Assembly (NCBI GenBank): GCA_016806645.1
Contig: JACSYO010001980.1
Span: 1,240,001 to 1,304,000, forward strand
DNA: 64,000 bases
Reading direction: 5' to 3'
Source: Ophiodon elongatus
Lineage: Eukaryota; Chordata; Actinopteri; Perciformes; Hexagrammidae
Below, piece after piece: positions 41,501 to 52,523 of the stretch. Below the pieces are notes generated by a model. The model did not search any database. It saw nothing but the letters and a program-made list of their open reading frames with translations, and had not been told where the DNA came from. Each line of letters starts with the position of its first letter. Position 1 is the stretch's first letter. Position numbers and translations under genes: made by a program.

Positions 41501-43850
41501 AACAGAAAAATGACCATCAATAGATACACATTAGAAATAACAAAAGCCAAAATGCCAGCTTTGTTCTATATGGAGGCTCATCAAGCAAATCCAGAAAAAG
41601 AAAACATATTTGTATCACTACTTAACTAAAGAAATAGATGTTTAGTGTGCACATTTCTTTAAATGACCAACACTCTCATATCCAGCTAACTTTTAATTGT
41701 TTAATTGTTTTTATTTTGATGCAACTGCTTGCTATGAGGGTAAACTCTGTGACTGACTCTAAAGTAAATTAAGCGGTCTGCACACCGATTGTATCTATGC
41801 ATGAAACACTGCTCCATGGTGCAATTTCCTTTTGCTGCAAAAATCTATGTTTTCAGTCACAGCTGCCGATTTAAGGCACAGGGCTAATGCTGGTCTGTGA
41901 GCAAGGTTTACTCCAGGGTCCATTCCAACATCAGTTCAGTATTGTGATGCAGATAAAGTAGCTCTTATCCGTATTGTCTCTGGAGAAAGCGCAAATTTGG
42001 ATTTCAGTTGTAACTGTCTGTGTGGGAAAGGCAGACAAAGCCTCGAGGCCAGATGATTCATTTACATTTCATTTACATTCTCCTCGCTGTCAGGAGGGAG
42101 ACGCCAGCTAACCAATGCAAGTGGCAGATGTCATGGCTAAGGGTTGAGTATTAGCAGTCAGTGACTCATCGCTAAACAGGCTGTGTTAATGTTTTCACAA
42201 AAGGGTACCAATATCTTACCCTGAAGTCACTTAAGACAACTACTAGAAACACTGCAGTCGCCCCTAGATAGTTAAACGCCTCACGCTAGAACAGTGCACT
42301 GTTTTAGGTCCAATAGCCACCTGAATCTGTTAAAATACCCAGATTCATTAAGGAACAGTTCTGATTAACGCTTTATTTTAACTCGCAAAGTAAGCAAACA
42401 GGTGATTTTGCAAAGGAACAACCGCTTACAATCAGAAGTAATCCATCTGTAAAAAAACAACTAGTAACAAACTACCTCAACAGATTTAATAAAGGATTCC
42501 AAAGGAATATAATAAAATTGCATTGAACTTCAACCCCATGTATTAACTACCTCCACTTCACTTTCAAGCCTTGGTAACATTCAAACTATGTCATAATAAT
42601 CATTCCAATGGCGACTCAGCAGATACGGCCTTGATTCAACAGTGGCTGGGCTTAGATAAACATACCCGAGGCGAAGGAATGGCGAACTTTGTAGGTGACC
42701 TAAAAAACACAAAGAGATACGGTTCAAAAAAAGGCAATGAAAGTCAATGTCTGGAACACAACATGAGAAAACAAATCTAATCTGAAACCAAACGTGTCAT
42801 TATTTTTATCTTTCCCCTTGAGCAGTTAAGATTCATGCGTGTGAATTATAACTCTTTGATCCCCAAAAAGAAAATACAGATTTTTCAGACCTCTTCGATC
42901 ATTAAAACAAACTTTCTGGACATGTTTGCGATCAAATGTTGTCTGAAAAGTCTGAAAGCAAGAAGCAGACAATAATGGTCTGTGATTGATTCAGTGGCGT
43001 GCTGAATGGTGTTCATTTAAGACACGATCAATAACGAAGAAAGCAACAACAACAGGAAGCCTAAATAGCCACACGTTTGGTTTCTAAACGTGATCAGTAC
43101 TAAAAGAGAGCAGCTAGATACAGACAAAATGTCAAGCTCAAAAATACTAACATGATTAATAACATGCATGTACTCTTAAGTGAATAATGCACAGAATGGA
43201 TATTCACATGGTGGCCTCAATGATTTATATTTACTCTGACAAAACAGCCAAATGGACATAAAGTCCAAGGAGCAAAGTAACAGTTTGATCATGAGGTAGC
43301 TTTTATAAAAAAAAATCAAAAATCATAAATTGGTAGCATTTTTCTCACGACATTTTGAAAACATGGCAATGTTTCCTGGTTAATTTGGACTTCCGTACTT
43401 GAGCTCACAGGCCAAAAACCCTAAGCTCCCAAAACGTCAACCAAATATTTATTTTTTCATTGTGACAATAAACAATGTCTTTGAATGGAAACTGACGATT
43501 TGATCTCTGGAATAACATCACGTGACTTGGGTATTGCGATTGACTCTTCTGCACTGACACTATACAACATTATAGTAGTTATAATACAATAGTGGCATAC
43601 TAGTAATGTGCAGCATACTCAAGAATCTGAAGCAAATTAGCATTTAGCCAATTTACCATTAACTTATTTAGCTGTCACTGCACAGTTGGATAGGCACTGA
43701 TGGCACTAGATAAAACAATCATTAGAAACCTGTGCATTAGTCACTCTTATAGCATAACAATGTGTTTCCTTACACTTTGGGAGAAGGAGTCAGGTTAACG
43801 TCCTCGGGAGCATCATAGAATTCCTCGGTGTCACTTGTATCTGACGCCAT
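35503..43850 (-). CDS. wdr44: wdr44: WD-repeat protein 44 (Rab11-binding protein, VAP-tethering)
   Basis: Complete: 20 coding exons, 2721 nt, 906 aa (human about 913). Exons: 43850-43774, 42699-42666, 41490-41407, 40994-40379, 40074-39944, 39836-39741, 39603-39467, 39078-38995, 38884-38778, 38072-37921, 37780-37642, 37513-37452, 37279-37163, 37026-36904, 36804-36613, 36499-36398, 36277-36162, 36050-35923, 35812-35678 and 35591-35503. The N-terminus MASDTSDTEEFYDAPED carries an FFAT motif (EFYDAPE, residues 10-16) that in this family binds ER VAP proteins. A proline-rich segment lies near residues 230-254 (RPPPPSGGPPPRPPPPS). The Rab11-binding middle contains DEEILASVMIKNLDTGEEIP and the acidic DQDDPSSSDDEGMPYTRP. 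WD repeats run from about residue 507 (WTMKFSHCGRLLATAGQDN) to the C-terminus (ADFTGAIKVFINVKK). The protein links ER to tubular Rab11/Rab8 endosomes. Exon 2 (34 nt) is tiny but is required to keep the frame. The gene is convergent with u2surp and divergent from klhl13. Confidence 0.95.
38101..38218 (+). repeat. 14-bp minisatellite in wdr44 intron 9, about 8 copies
   Basis: Tandem AACTCRGGTTAGCC, about eight near-perfect copies (R is A or G; G variants cluster centrally). On the transcribed minus strand each unit contains GGCTAACC, that is, a CTAAC branch-point-like motif. The last unit ends 28 nt before the exon 10 acceptor at 38073-38074. Confidence 0.95.
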
Positions 43851-44330
43851 GCTAACATGAATTTAGCTTACGAGCTAGTCCGTTTCAGTCGCCAGGCAGC
43901 TGTCTAAAAGCCTAACCTGCGAGTTGTACGTGTCGCACGCGCATGCACTTGTTTCTCTATCCACTGCCTTTTTCTATATCCACGTTATAAACGAAACGGC
44001 TCGGTCCAGCCTTCGTCAGCCGCTCTCCTGTCCGACGTCACTCCATAACGTCCACCGTTACAGAGGAGCCGAATGCTAGCTAGGCTAACAGCTGTAATCT
44101 GGCCGCTCCTACCGCTAACTAGCTTTCTGCCCTCTCGTGAATCTGTCGCTCACAGCGCGGTATCCTCCGGGAAATCAGGCCTCGAAGGAGTGCGTTTTTA
44201 CAACGAGCATAACTGCCGGTCAGCTGTCAGGTAACGGAGCCAGTGAGCCGCGTCATAAACAAACCAGTAGCACACACAAAAAATACAGCTCACGAACGAG
44301 GTGAGTCAAAGGGCGGGGCCCGGGCGCTCT
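43851..44330 (-). promoter_or_regulatory. wdr44 5' UTR and promoter region
   Basis: CpG-rich DNA directly upstream of the wdr44 start codon, with a GC box (GGGCGGGGCC at 44311-44320) and no TATA box. Immediately upstream of the start codon an out-of-frame ATG lies on the minus strand at 43858-43856. It opens a 22-codon frame that overlaps the main CDS; its context is weak (T at -3 and +4). Confidence 0.5.
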
Positions 44331-44445
44331 CTTCTTCTACGGTACTATTACGGCAGTCGGGGGATGAATTTGAGCATAATACTGTTCCCTACTGGATTCA
44401 TTGAGGAACAGAACGTCACAGAAATGGAAAAAACAGGGATGGGCT

Positions 44446-44892
44446 GTAGATGAGTGACTATTGAAATAGCCTTAGTGCATTTTATCCCTAATATATAATT
44501 ATTTCATTTCAGTTATTGTGGATTCTGTACTGTCTTTTTACTAATGTTTTGATGCATATTAGCTTATTTATAATATTTCTGTGGATCTTGTTTCTTGTTT
44601 CTTTCACCTTCTGCACTTTACCTTTGCTGCTGTGATCCTGTAAATTTCCCCTTGCGGGACTAATAAAGGAATATCTAATCTAATCTAATGAATGCATATG
44701 GTCATTTGTAACATTTTAATAGTGTAGACTGTAGTTGCATTCATATTATCGAGAATGCATAGGATATGAATTGCAAAAAGAATTACTGTTGTGCTTTAAG
44801 CTTTTTAATTATTCTCAAACATGTTTAAATGTTCGCAACTAAAACCCAAAGTCAGTGCGTTTTGTATCATAAGGTTGCTCTTTGATTGGTAG
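44446..44892 (+). repeat. Duplicated segment, copy 1 (interrupted by LINE tail)
   Basis: Apart from the insertion, this matches 46019-46259 over about 240 bp in direct orientation. Shared blocks include GAATGCATAGGATATGAATT, TTACTGTTGTGCTTTAAGC and TAAGGTTGCTCTTTGATTGG. Confidence 0.85.
44485..44686 (+). mobile_element. Truncated LINE 3' end inserted into a duplicated segment
   Basis: It ends in TGTAAATTTCCCCTTGCGG, GACTAATAAAGG and (TCTAA)n, a familiar L2/Rex-type LINE tail in fish. The flanking sequence (44446-44484 and 44687-44892) continues without interruption in the paralogous copy at 46019-46259, which therefore represents the empty site and defines the insertion to within a few bases. 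Confidence 0.75.
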
Positions 44893-45006
44893 GCTGATGG
44901 GCTGTCATTTGTCTTTTGCAAGCCTAGATCATCACTGATACTGGGGTTTGAGACAAATACCAAGATAGATATTTTACTTTTTTTTTTTACAACATTGTCT
45001 TGAATT

Positions 45007-45263
45007 TGCATACCTTTTACAGGTAGCACCAAATGGTCGCATACGAACGCATCTTAAAATTAGACCGTCACATGAAAATAATACGGAAAGGAGCTTGCCT
45101 GATAGTTTGTGTATGTTTGATCCAATCTGTCTCCTTTGCTCATCAACAGACTTGTTTTTGTGCAGGTGGGTAAGACGCTACACCAACTGGATGGGCAGTT
45201 ATGGACCATAAATAACCGATAATATAATTAAACGTTGGCTAGTTAAAATGAATGAAAGAAGTA
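45007..45263 (+). repeat. Dispersed repeat, copy 1
   Basis: Matches 50020-50263 in direct orientation, including GGTAGCACCAAATGGT, GGAAAGGAGCTTGCCTGATA and GATCCAATCTGTCTCCTTTG. It abuts copy 1 of the other duplicated segment, so both may belong to one larger element of unknown class. Confidence 0.85.
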
Positions 45264-46018
45264 GCTTTATTTTTTTTAAACAGCAGTTCTCCTTTCTCCT
45301 TGGATTCCTTGATCTGTCTATTCATTATTATGCATTAATGATCATACCTCCACTTTTATCCCCTACTCTATACCTTTGAGTCCTGCTGTATTCTTGGGGC
45401 CCTTCCATGTGTAGAGATTTCTAGGAGCTTGCACTGGGCATGTATCAGTTTCTATTTCCCAGTTCAAACCTCCTTCCCTGCCAGGCCTCAAGTCTTCATG
45501 TACATCAAAGCTTCTCATATATCTCATATTCCGCCTATCCTCTCTAAACACCCTTGCATACTTAACATTATTCTGCTTCTTTCTGTTCCTGGTACACACT
45601 TGTAACCCGGGGTCACTAAAAATGATAATAAAAAAAAAAAAATTTAATTTGAAAATGATGCAGAAATAACTGATTCTAGGATGAGTGTGGGAATCTTTAA
45701 TTATAAACTTTAATTATACAAGAACATTTAATTACATGGTACTGTATACCAGTTGGATGGTTCATTAACAGCCAGTGCAACTCACAAGGTGAGAATTGGC
45801 TGGTAATACATGTGCATAAATTAGCAGCTGCAGGTCCCATCATTCACACATAACACAGGCAGGCACTTAGAACTGTAGAGCCGTCAACAGTTAATCAAAA
45901 TTAGCATTGAATTTGAAGTCTGTTCCAAAGTGCTCTTTGTTCCAGATCAATGCATCAGTTGATTAATAATGAGCTTGCAATTTCATTGATGATTGGAGAG
46001 GACAAAAAGGTGGCAGTG

Positions 46019-46259
46019 GTAGATGAGTGATTATTGAAATAGCCTCAGTGCATTTTAATGAATGCATATGGTAATTTGTAATATTGTAATAGTGTAGACA
46101 GTTGTGTTCATATTATCAAGAATGCATAGGATATGAATTGTAAAAATAATTACTGTTGTGCTTTAAGCTTTTTAATTATCCTCAAACATGTTTAAATGTT
46201 CGCAACTAAAACCCAAAGTCAGTGTGTTTTGCATCATAAGGTTGCTCTTTGATTGGTAA
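46019..46259 (+). repeat. Duplicated segment, copy 2 (empty site)
   Basis: Direct-repeat partner of 44446-44892, differing by scattered substitutions and lacking the LINE insertion. Confidence 0.85.
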
Positions 46260-46869
46260 TAAATAGATAAATAAATATATGTGGTATTTTTGACTGTCTC
46301 CTTTGTTGAGAGTGTAGATAAGGAGTATGTGTGTGTGTGTGTGTGTCTTTGGCAATACTTCAATTTGAGAGCAAGAGATAAAGACCTAAGTGTCAGCACT
46401 TGTTGTGATAGTAGCAAGAGTAGAGTAAAGGGAGTTAGCAATGTATGTTGACTGTAATATAGCAAACAACCACATCCACTGCATCTGTGCAGTTAATGTT
46501 AAAACAGTAAATTTAGCATGTCGGTCCCTAATCTAGATTTAGTTTAATCTCAATAACTCTAATATTAAACCAAAGTCGTACTTCAGCTTTATTTTTGTTT
46601 TATTATTTTTATTATCACATGCTCTTCATTAAAGCCCCGCTTCGCCTCAAAGACACTGTGAGTCCTTGTTACTGTACTTTCTCAGGAGGAGATGATATTT
46701 CCTGTATGTTGAAGTTCCTCACAGAGAGCCTGTTGTCTTCCTCGCGGGGCGTTTTGAGGACACACCAGGCAACCCGAATCAACCTAATCGCCTCTTTCCT
46801 TTCTCTCAAAGCAACACAGACATGTGTTTCAGGGCACGAAGGCTTCGCAGAAAGGCGACGAGTCCTCTT

Positions 46870-47080
46870 CTCAAAGACTTTATTTAGTAACGGAAGTTTT
46901 GAGCCAATGGGAAAAGATTGCCATACTCTTCCGCCAATGGGAAGTTGGGATACTGCGGCTCCGCGAGTGAGCGACGCCCGCATTGGATAGGACCAGGGAA
47001 GGAGGCTCCGGTGGGATAAGTGGATTTGAGGGCTTGGGAGGAAAACAAGGACGCTGGTCAACGTTATCTCGTTGTTGAAG
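46870..47080 (+). promoter_or_regulatory. Probable klhl13 upstream promoter and non-coding first exon
   Basis: Two identical GCCAATGGG boxes (CCAAT at 46904-46908 and 46934-46938) and an inverted ATTGG at 46982-46986 lie in a CpG-rich stretch without a TATA box. A G-rich segment follows, ending at a clean donor TTGAAG|GTACGG (GT at 47081). I infer a CCAAT-type promoter and a 5' non-coding exon that splices to the exon at 49.05 kb. Transcription start and exon start are not defined by sequence alone. Confidence 0.45.
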
Positions 47081-47645
47081 GTACGGAATCTGCTATTTAA
47101 AAGTTTACAGAGTGTGTTAGATATACGTGTGTTGATTGACACGTCATGTAGAGCGAGGGTACGTGAAGAGCAACACATACCAGGTTGACAAGTAGTCACA
47201 GTCATGTGTTGGTTGGTTCAACCAACCCACCCACCCGACTAACTCATAACTAACCCAACTAACTCACGGTAACACCCCGGTGTTTTACCGCTTTTTGTGG
47301 GTTCGGTAAACCCAGCGAGCGGTCGGCGACTGACAGCAACTAAGTTGACAGCCACGCCGCCGGTTGTCCTGCTCTCGTGTTGCTTCAAGCTAGGTTCACG
47401 TTGAAGGGTTAGCTCGGCTAGTTAGCCGTAGCCTGGTCCCCACTGGGGAGGTAGCAACTGTGTGTGTGTGTGTGTGTGTGTGTTTGTGTGTGTGAGGCAC
47501 AACACGGACAAGAAAACGAGCAACGCGTCCTATCTGTTGGCGATGTTGCTGTCAATCTGACCAGAGAAAGACACTTTAACACCAACATCCTGAGAGCACC
47601 AACGCTTTTTGCTAGCAAGCAAGTCGGCTACCTCGCCCCTGACTT

Positions 47646-47924
47646 AGTTACCTGTCTTTCAGCTGTTAGAGGACTAGTTAGCTAGTTACCTGTCTCTCAG
47701 CTGTTAGAGGACTAGTTACCTGTTTCTCAGCTGTTTGGACTAACTAGTTCGTTACCTCTCTCTCAGCTGTTAGGACAAGTTAGTTACCTGTCTCTCAGCT
47801 GTTAGGACTAGTTAGTTACCTGTCTCTCAGCTGTTATGACTACCGTTAGTTAGTTACATGTCTCTCAGCTGTTAGAGGACTAGTTAGTTACAGGTCTCTC
47901 AGCTGTTAGAGGACTAGCTAGTTC
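47646..47924 (+). repeat. Imperfect minisatellite (30-38 bp unit, 8 copies) in klhl13 intron 1
   Basis: Eight diverged copies of a unit based on GTTACCTGTCTCTCAGCTG, followed by TTAGAGGACTAGTTA. Units vary in length by loss or gain of the tail. Each unit contains one CAGCTG E-box and one CTCTCAG sequence resembling a 3' splice site. Confidence 0.9.
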
Positions 47925-48117
47925 ACCTCTCCCACTTCCGTCTGAGGGGCAACCTGTCAACATCACTAGTGTGGTGTCGCTTCAGTCACTTCACTTTCCA
48001 AGGTGTTCATAACGACAGGAGCTCAAACTAGTGAGGGAATTTTTATCTGGATACCAGTTGTCACTTTTTTTCACACCGGTTCGTACTTTGCTCTTCGTTT
48101 TGTGCCTCACACTCGCT

Positions 48118-48120
<3 letters not shown>

Positions 48121-48153
<33 letters not shown>
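48121..48153 (+). repeat. Poly(T)33 tract
   Basis: Thirty-three consecutive T followed by AAAAA, in klhl13 intron 1. Confidence 0.95.
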
Positions 48154-48158
<5 letters not shown>

Positions 48159-48257
48159 CACGAGGAAGAGGTGGGATATTTTTAGCTTCAATTAGCCTCG
48201 TTCTGTGTGAAGCAACAAGTTGGAAATATGACGCCACTGTCACGTTTCAGAAAAAAA

Positions 48258-48279
48258 GGGGGGGGGGGGGGGGGGGGGG
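48258..48279 (+). repeat. Poly(G)22 tract
   Basis: Twenty-two consecutive G after a run of seven A, about 100 bp from the T33 tract. Length may be affected by sequencing error. Confidence 0.85.
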
Positions 48280-48826
48280 CAAGGGAAAAAAGCCCACGCG
48301 CCTCCCCATCAACTTGTGCAGGATGTTTTGCATCCAAAATGAAGATGAATGCCAATGTGTTCGCATTACTTTGAGTTGATCCCCTCACTCCGAGAGGTGG
48401 TGAGCTGCAGTCTGTCACAGACACGTATTTGCTTTCAGGATCAACTTGGAAGTCAACTTTTTGATATTCACTGAGTCTGGGGGCTATTATTAGTCCTCAT
48501 CTGAACACTTTAAAACTTTTTTAAGTTTAAATAATGGTAGGCATTACTATTTATTTTTCTATCTCAGTTGTAGAAAATAAACATTTTGATGCTTTTCTTT
48601 TCTTTTCTTTTTTAAAAACCTTTTTTAAAACGGTATGTAACTAAGGTAGGATTACTTGTGATCTGTTTTAAAACAATACTTTTTGTTTTCTGTGTATCAT
48701 TTGGAGATAAGAGTACCAGATTCTGAAAACCTATATGCATGACTAATTGTATGGGAAGGGTTTTGTCGGTTACAACATATTTTCCAAATTAGGCAAAACA
48801 TTGTAACTTAAATAGTGTGCAGACTG

Positions 48827-48828
<2 letters not shown>

Positions 48829-48876
<48 letters not shown>
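48829..48876 (+). repeat. (TA)n microsatellite
   Basis: About 23 TA units in klhl13 intron 1. Confidence 0.95.
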
Positions 48877-48882
<6 letters not shown>

Positions 48883-49073
48883 TTAAGAAAAGAAGTTTGG
48901 TTAAAAGTGCAGATATAAAACTGACTTGCAAGTGCTTAATCGAAACGCGTCTTCATGTAACCGCTTCAGCTTGCTTTTCTTGGGTGAAATTTAATGTTTG
49001 TTTGTAATGTTGGACTCAATTCAAATTTTAAAGTACCATTTTTATGTTTTTGAGGTGTGGTTTTGGCGAGGGT

Positions 49074-49126
49074 ATGGAGCACCCTGTACACAGAGGGGAG
49101 GCGATGCCCGTCGGACTACATGACAG
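49074..49126 (+). CDS. klhl13: klhl13 alternative first coding exon A (partial gene)
   Basis: The 53-nt reading frame starts at ATG 49074 (MEHPVHRGEAMPVGLHD) and ends with a codon split after two bases at a good donor (AG|GTAATG). A plausible acceptor precedes it at about 49052-49053 (pyrimidine-rich, then GAG), so the ATG may sit in the second exon of a transcript beginning near 47.0 kb. The assignment rests on position and phase. The next exon, 3.4 kb downstream, is recognisably KLHL13 and also ends in phase 2, so both could splice to the same BTB-encoding exon beyond the window. KLHL13 is a BTB-Kelch Cul3 adaptor that acts on Aurora B in mitosis. I cannot confirm this N-terminus from memory of a specific isoform. 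Confidence 0.55.
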
Positions 49127-50019
49127 GTAATGTGCAATGTCTCATATTTCATTACATCTGTAATATGGCAACTGTAAATATGTGTCTTAGTGTACACATT
49201 CTACGTTCTTCTACCATTCTGCTACCAAAACGTTGTTAGCTGTATCTGTTAACAGTAGCTGTCGTAGGAGCCTTTTTAAAAAAAAAAATCTACTTTTGAC
49301 TCAGGATTGATGGTTAATTATTGATGGTTCATCGTGATTCTTAAATTGTATACAGTACAGCAGTACCTACCTAGTCCTGTCAGTCAGGGCTTGGAAACGG
49401 CTTCTGCCTGGAATTGGAGTCGTTAATCGGGTAATCCCTGATTAGATTGTAAGAAAGAAAAGCAGTATGGCTGTGGCGCTCATCAACAGGGTTGAGAACC
49501 GCTGCTAAGTATCTTACCGGAGTGTCACCTAATGACTTGAAAGATATTACTGTGTTTGTTTCATTAATTCACCTGTGGCAGTTTTGCCGTGCCTGAATGG
49601 CCTGAGCATAATCTTGGCTAATTTATCCTCATTTGCCAGCAATTGTTCTGTCACTCAAACATTATTGTTACAGCTGCCTTTTGCATTTTTTTTGGTATGC
49701 ATGCACTGAAATAGGTTTTTTCAACTAGGCACAGTGTTGCTGCTGCTGGGAAACATACAAACACTTTTTTACGAGCTGACAAGATGTGGGAGTTTAATTT
49801 GCATAATAGAAACTGTGGTCGATCGTGCACTTTATTTTCAACTTCCAAATGATGCAAAGTTATGGAATAGCATAAACGTATCAAGATCAAGCCTGTAACT
49901 TCCATTGTGAGAGAAAATGACCGATAAGGGTGACACATTTGGGCAAGTTTTTCTTTCTACGGAGGAATATTAGTTTCACCGTGAGGAAGATGCAGACGAG
50001 CCCTGTGTGTTTTATGTCT

Positions 50020-50263
50020 TGCATACCTTATTTATAGGTAGCACCAAATGGTTGCATACGGACGCATTTTAAAATTAGACCGTCGCATGAAAATACTAGG
50101 GAAAGGAGCTTGCCTGATAAGTTTGTGTGTGTGTTTGATCCAATCTGTCTCCTTTGCTCATTGACAGAATTGTGACTGTGCAGGTGGGTGAGACGCTACA
50201 CCAACTGAATAACCGATAATAGAATTAAACGTTGGCTAGTTTAAATGAATGAAGGAAAGAAGC
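50020..50263 (+). repeat. Dispersed repeat, copy 2
   Basis: Partner of 45007-45263, about 5 kb away in the klhl13 intron, with near-identical blocks and a few small indels. Confidence 0.85.
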
Positions 50264-52217
50264 AGCAGTTCTCCTTCAGCTTATTGCTTTTTTTTTCATT
50301 ATTTGTTGCGTTGTATACAACATATAACCGTTGCTATGCACAGGGGTACAGTTTCCTACATATAAGGGAAAAGAGGATGTTTACTTTGAACTACTGTGGA
50401 CTTCTCACTCCTAATAGTTATTGCTGTGTTTGTGGGTGCCATTACTTCTGTAGTTATATGAAGCATACTGATGTTTTTTTTTTGTCTGTGTCATTAGCCA
50501 ATAAGAGGGCATTTGCTTTGTGAGGTAGTTAAACTGAAATTTGTTTCTTAGATACGAGTTGCTAGGGACTTTTAGATAGTTTTAAAGATTCACTTTTCCC
50601 AGATATGACCATGTTAATGCTATTATTTACTATGCATTACATCAGACATCGCTGTTTCTTAATCTCTTGCACAGTAATCCAACAAATCTAATTGATTTGA
50701 TAGAAGTGGGGGAAGATGATAGGCATGACAACTTGTGTTTTCAGTGAGATATATATATTTATTTAATTATTGTTTCTCCTTTTTCCGGTTCTAACAGCTA
50801 GTACAGCACTGCATCTTCTCATTTGCTAAAAGCCTTTTTTTTTTTTTTAAAAGAGTAGAGTAGGTAAGTTAGGTCAGAGCTAGAGAGTGGCGTTCCCTGT
50901 CCCCGCTGCAGGGCCTGGTGATTGGTCAAAGCTGGGCTAAGAACGCTCACACTCTTTGGTTAGCTAAAAATGAATTGCATAGCTTAAACCCGTGGAGTTC
51001 ATAAAATTGGTATCTGCACTACGATATTCTTTAAGTTCACAAGCAGTTTGCCGAACTGTGTTGGTACACCTTTTATTGCCTCACTCGGATTGCACTCGGG
51101 CTGACTAATAATGCTCCAGAATACTACTCATTTATCCCGCTGTCGGTTTTGTTCAACCAAAGCACAAAACACAGCCGCGTCCAAAAATGATATGTGGAAA
51201 AAGCCTATATTTTAAGTAGAGGGATTTTTGAGCATGTTTTCAGAATTATCTGTTAATTCGCCTTTGTGCCTCTCCAAGTCTGGAGACTTGGAATACAATG
51301 GTGACAAGACACATAGTGAAAAGATAATACCAATTATAATTCTTTTGCATTTGACTATCACATCCACTAGAAAACGAATGCAGTGGAAACCTCTTACAGT
51401 GATCACATCTGTCCAAGTCGAATTATAGTCAGTTATAAGCACATTCGAAAAAAATTACCATCTAATTCAACTTTTGTATATGTACGATAAGAAAATTAAG
51501 TAATGAAGCGCTATTGACTGAATTGGGTTGACTGTTTCGAACATGACTTGAATTGTTTTAAGGGCGGCTTTAACCACATGTACGCACATTTGTTTTCGGT
51601 CTCCACTAAGAAAAATAAATAAATAAAAATAGAATTACTTAAATAAAAAATAAAAAAACGTTTTCCTCATCCTTTGTCATGTGAAAAGACCCCAAATGAA
51701 CACAGTGAGAGGACTACTTGATTACTATAAGCAAATAATTTAAAATGTAAGCATTTGTATAGGAATTTTTCTATTCCAAGCTTTTTTGATCACTATAAGC
51801 GGTTTCCATCGTATGTCAATAGTCCTATTGTTTTCTGAAACACTGTTGATAAACTTAATGCCTACACTTCAACGCATATGGAATAACTGGGTATCATCGG
51901 ATAGTTAAAGACTTCTATTTCTATCGTGTCGATTTTTATTTTATTTCGCTGAAATAAAATAACATTTTCCCACAAATCCAATGAAATCCACACAACTCCA
52001 TGTTAAATCCTAGAGGATGGCACATTGTATTTGGTTCAAAATGATATAATTTCCTTTTTCTCCTTCTCCTTTACCTCTCTTCCATGTCTTTTTACGTGGA
52101 GGAGAGATCCAAGCAAGTCCAGAACTGTAATCACAACTCCTTTAACAAGGTGGCACTGTTGCTCAGCCACTGGGCTTTTCATAAACCATGAAGGGGTGAT
52201 GGGAAGGCTGGGCTTCT

Positions 52218-52264
52218 CCCCCCCCCAACCCCCCACCCCCCCCTCTCCCCCTCTCCCCTCCCAC
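52218..52264 (+). repeat. C-rich tract (G4-forming on minus strand)
   Basis: Nearly pure cytosine stretch with single A or T interruptions: several runs of 4-9 C, about 260 bp upstream of klhl13 exon B. Confidence 0.9.
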
Positions 52265-52523
52265 CACGAGACGACCGTGAATGCAGCAGGGCAAGTAGTC
52301 GTGGTGGATGCAATCTATTGGCTTCTCAGTGCTGCTGCTAAAGTCACAACCCCGACTGTAGCCTGCGCTGCCTCTACCAGTGTATTTCTGTAGCTGCTGC
52401 TGCTGCTCTCCCTCCTCCTTAAATGGTGTGGGCAGAGTGGGATGGAAGACTGCATTGGAAACCTTTTCATGGAAATGGTCTTTGCTGTTGGTATTGCTGT
52501 AGCACCATTCTGGTGACAACAAC

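Noticed and set aside
46669..47205. 178-codon ORF on the minus strand at the klhl13 promoter
   Set aside because: Longest single-frame ORF outside recognised exons, but it overlaps the CCAAT-box promoter, shows no domain or conserved motif, and CpG-rich DNA is prone to chance ORFs.
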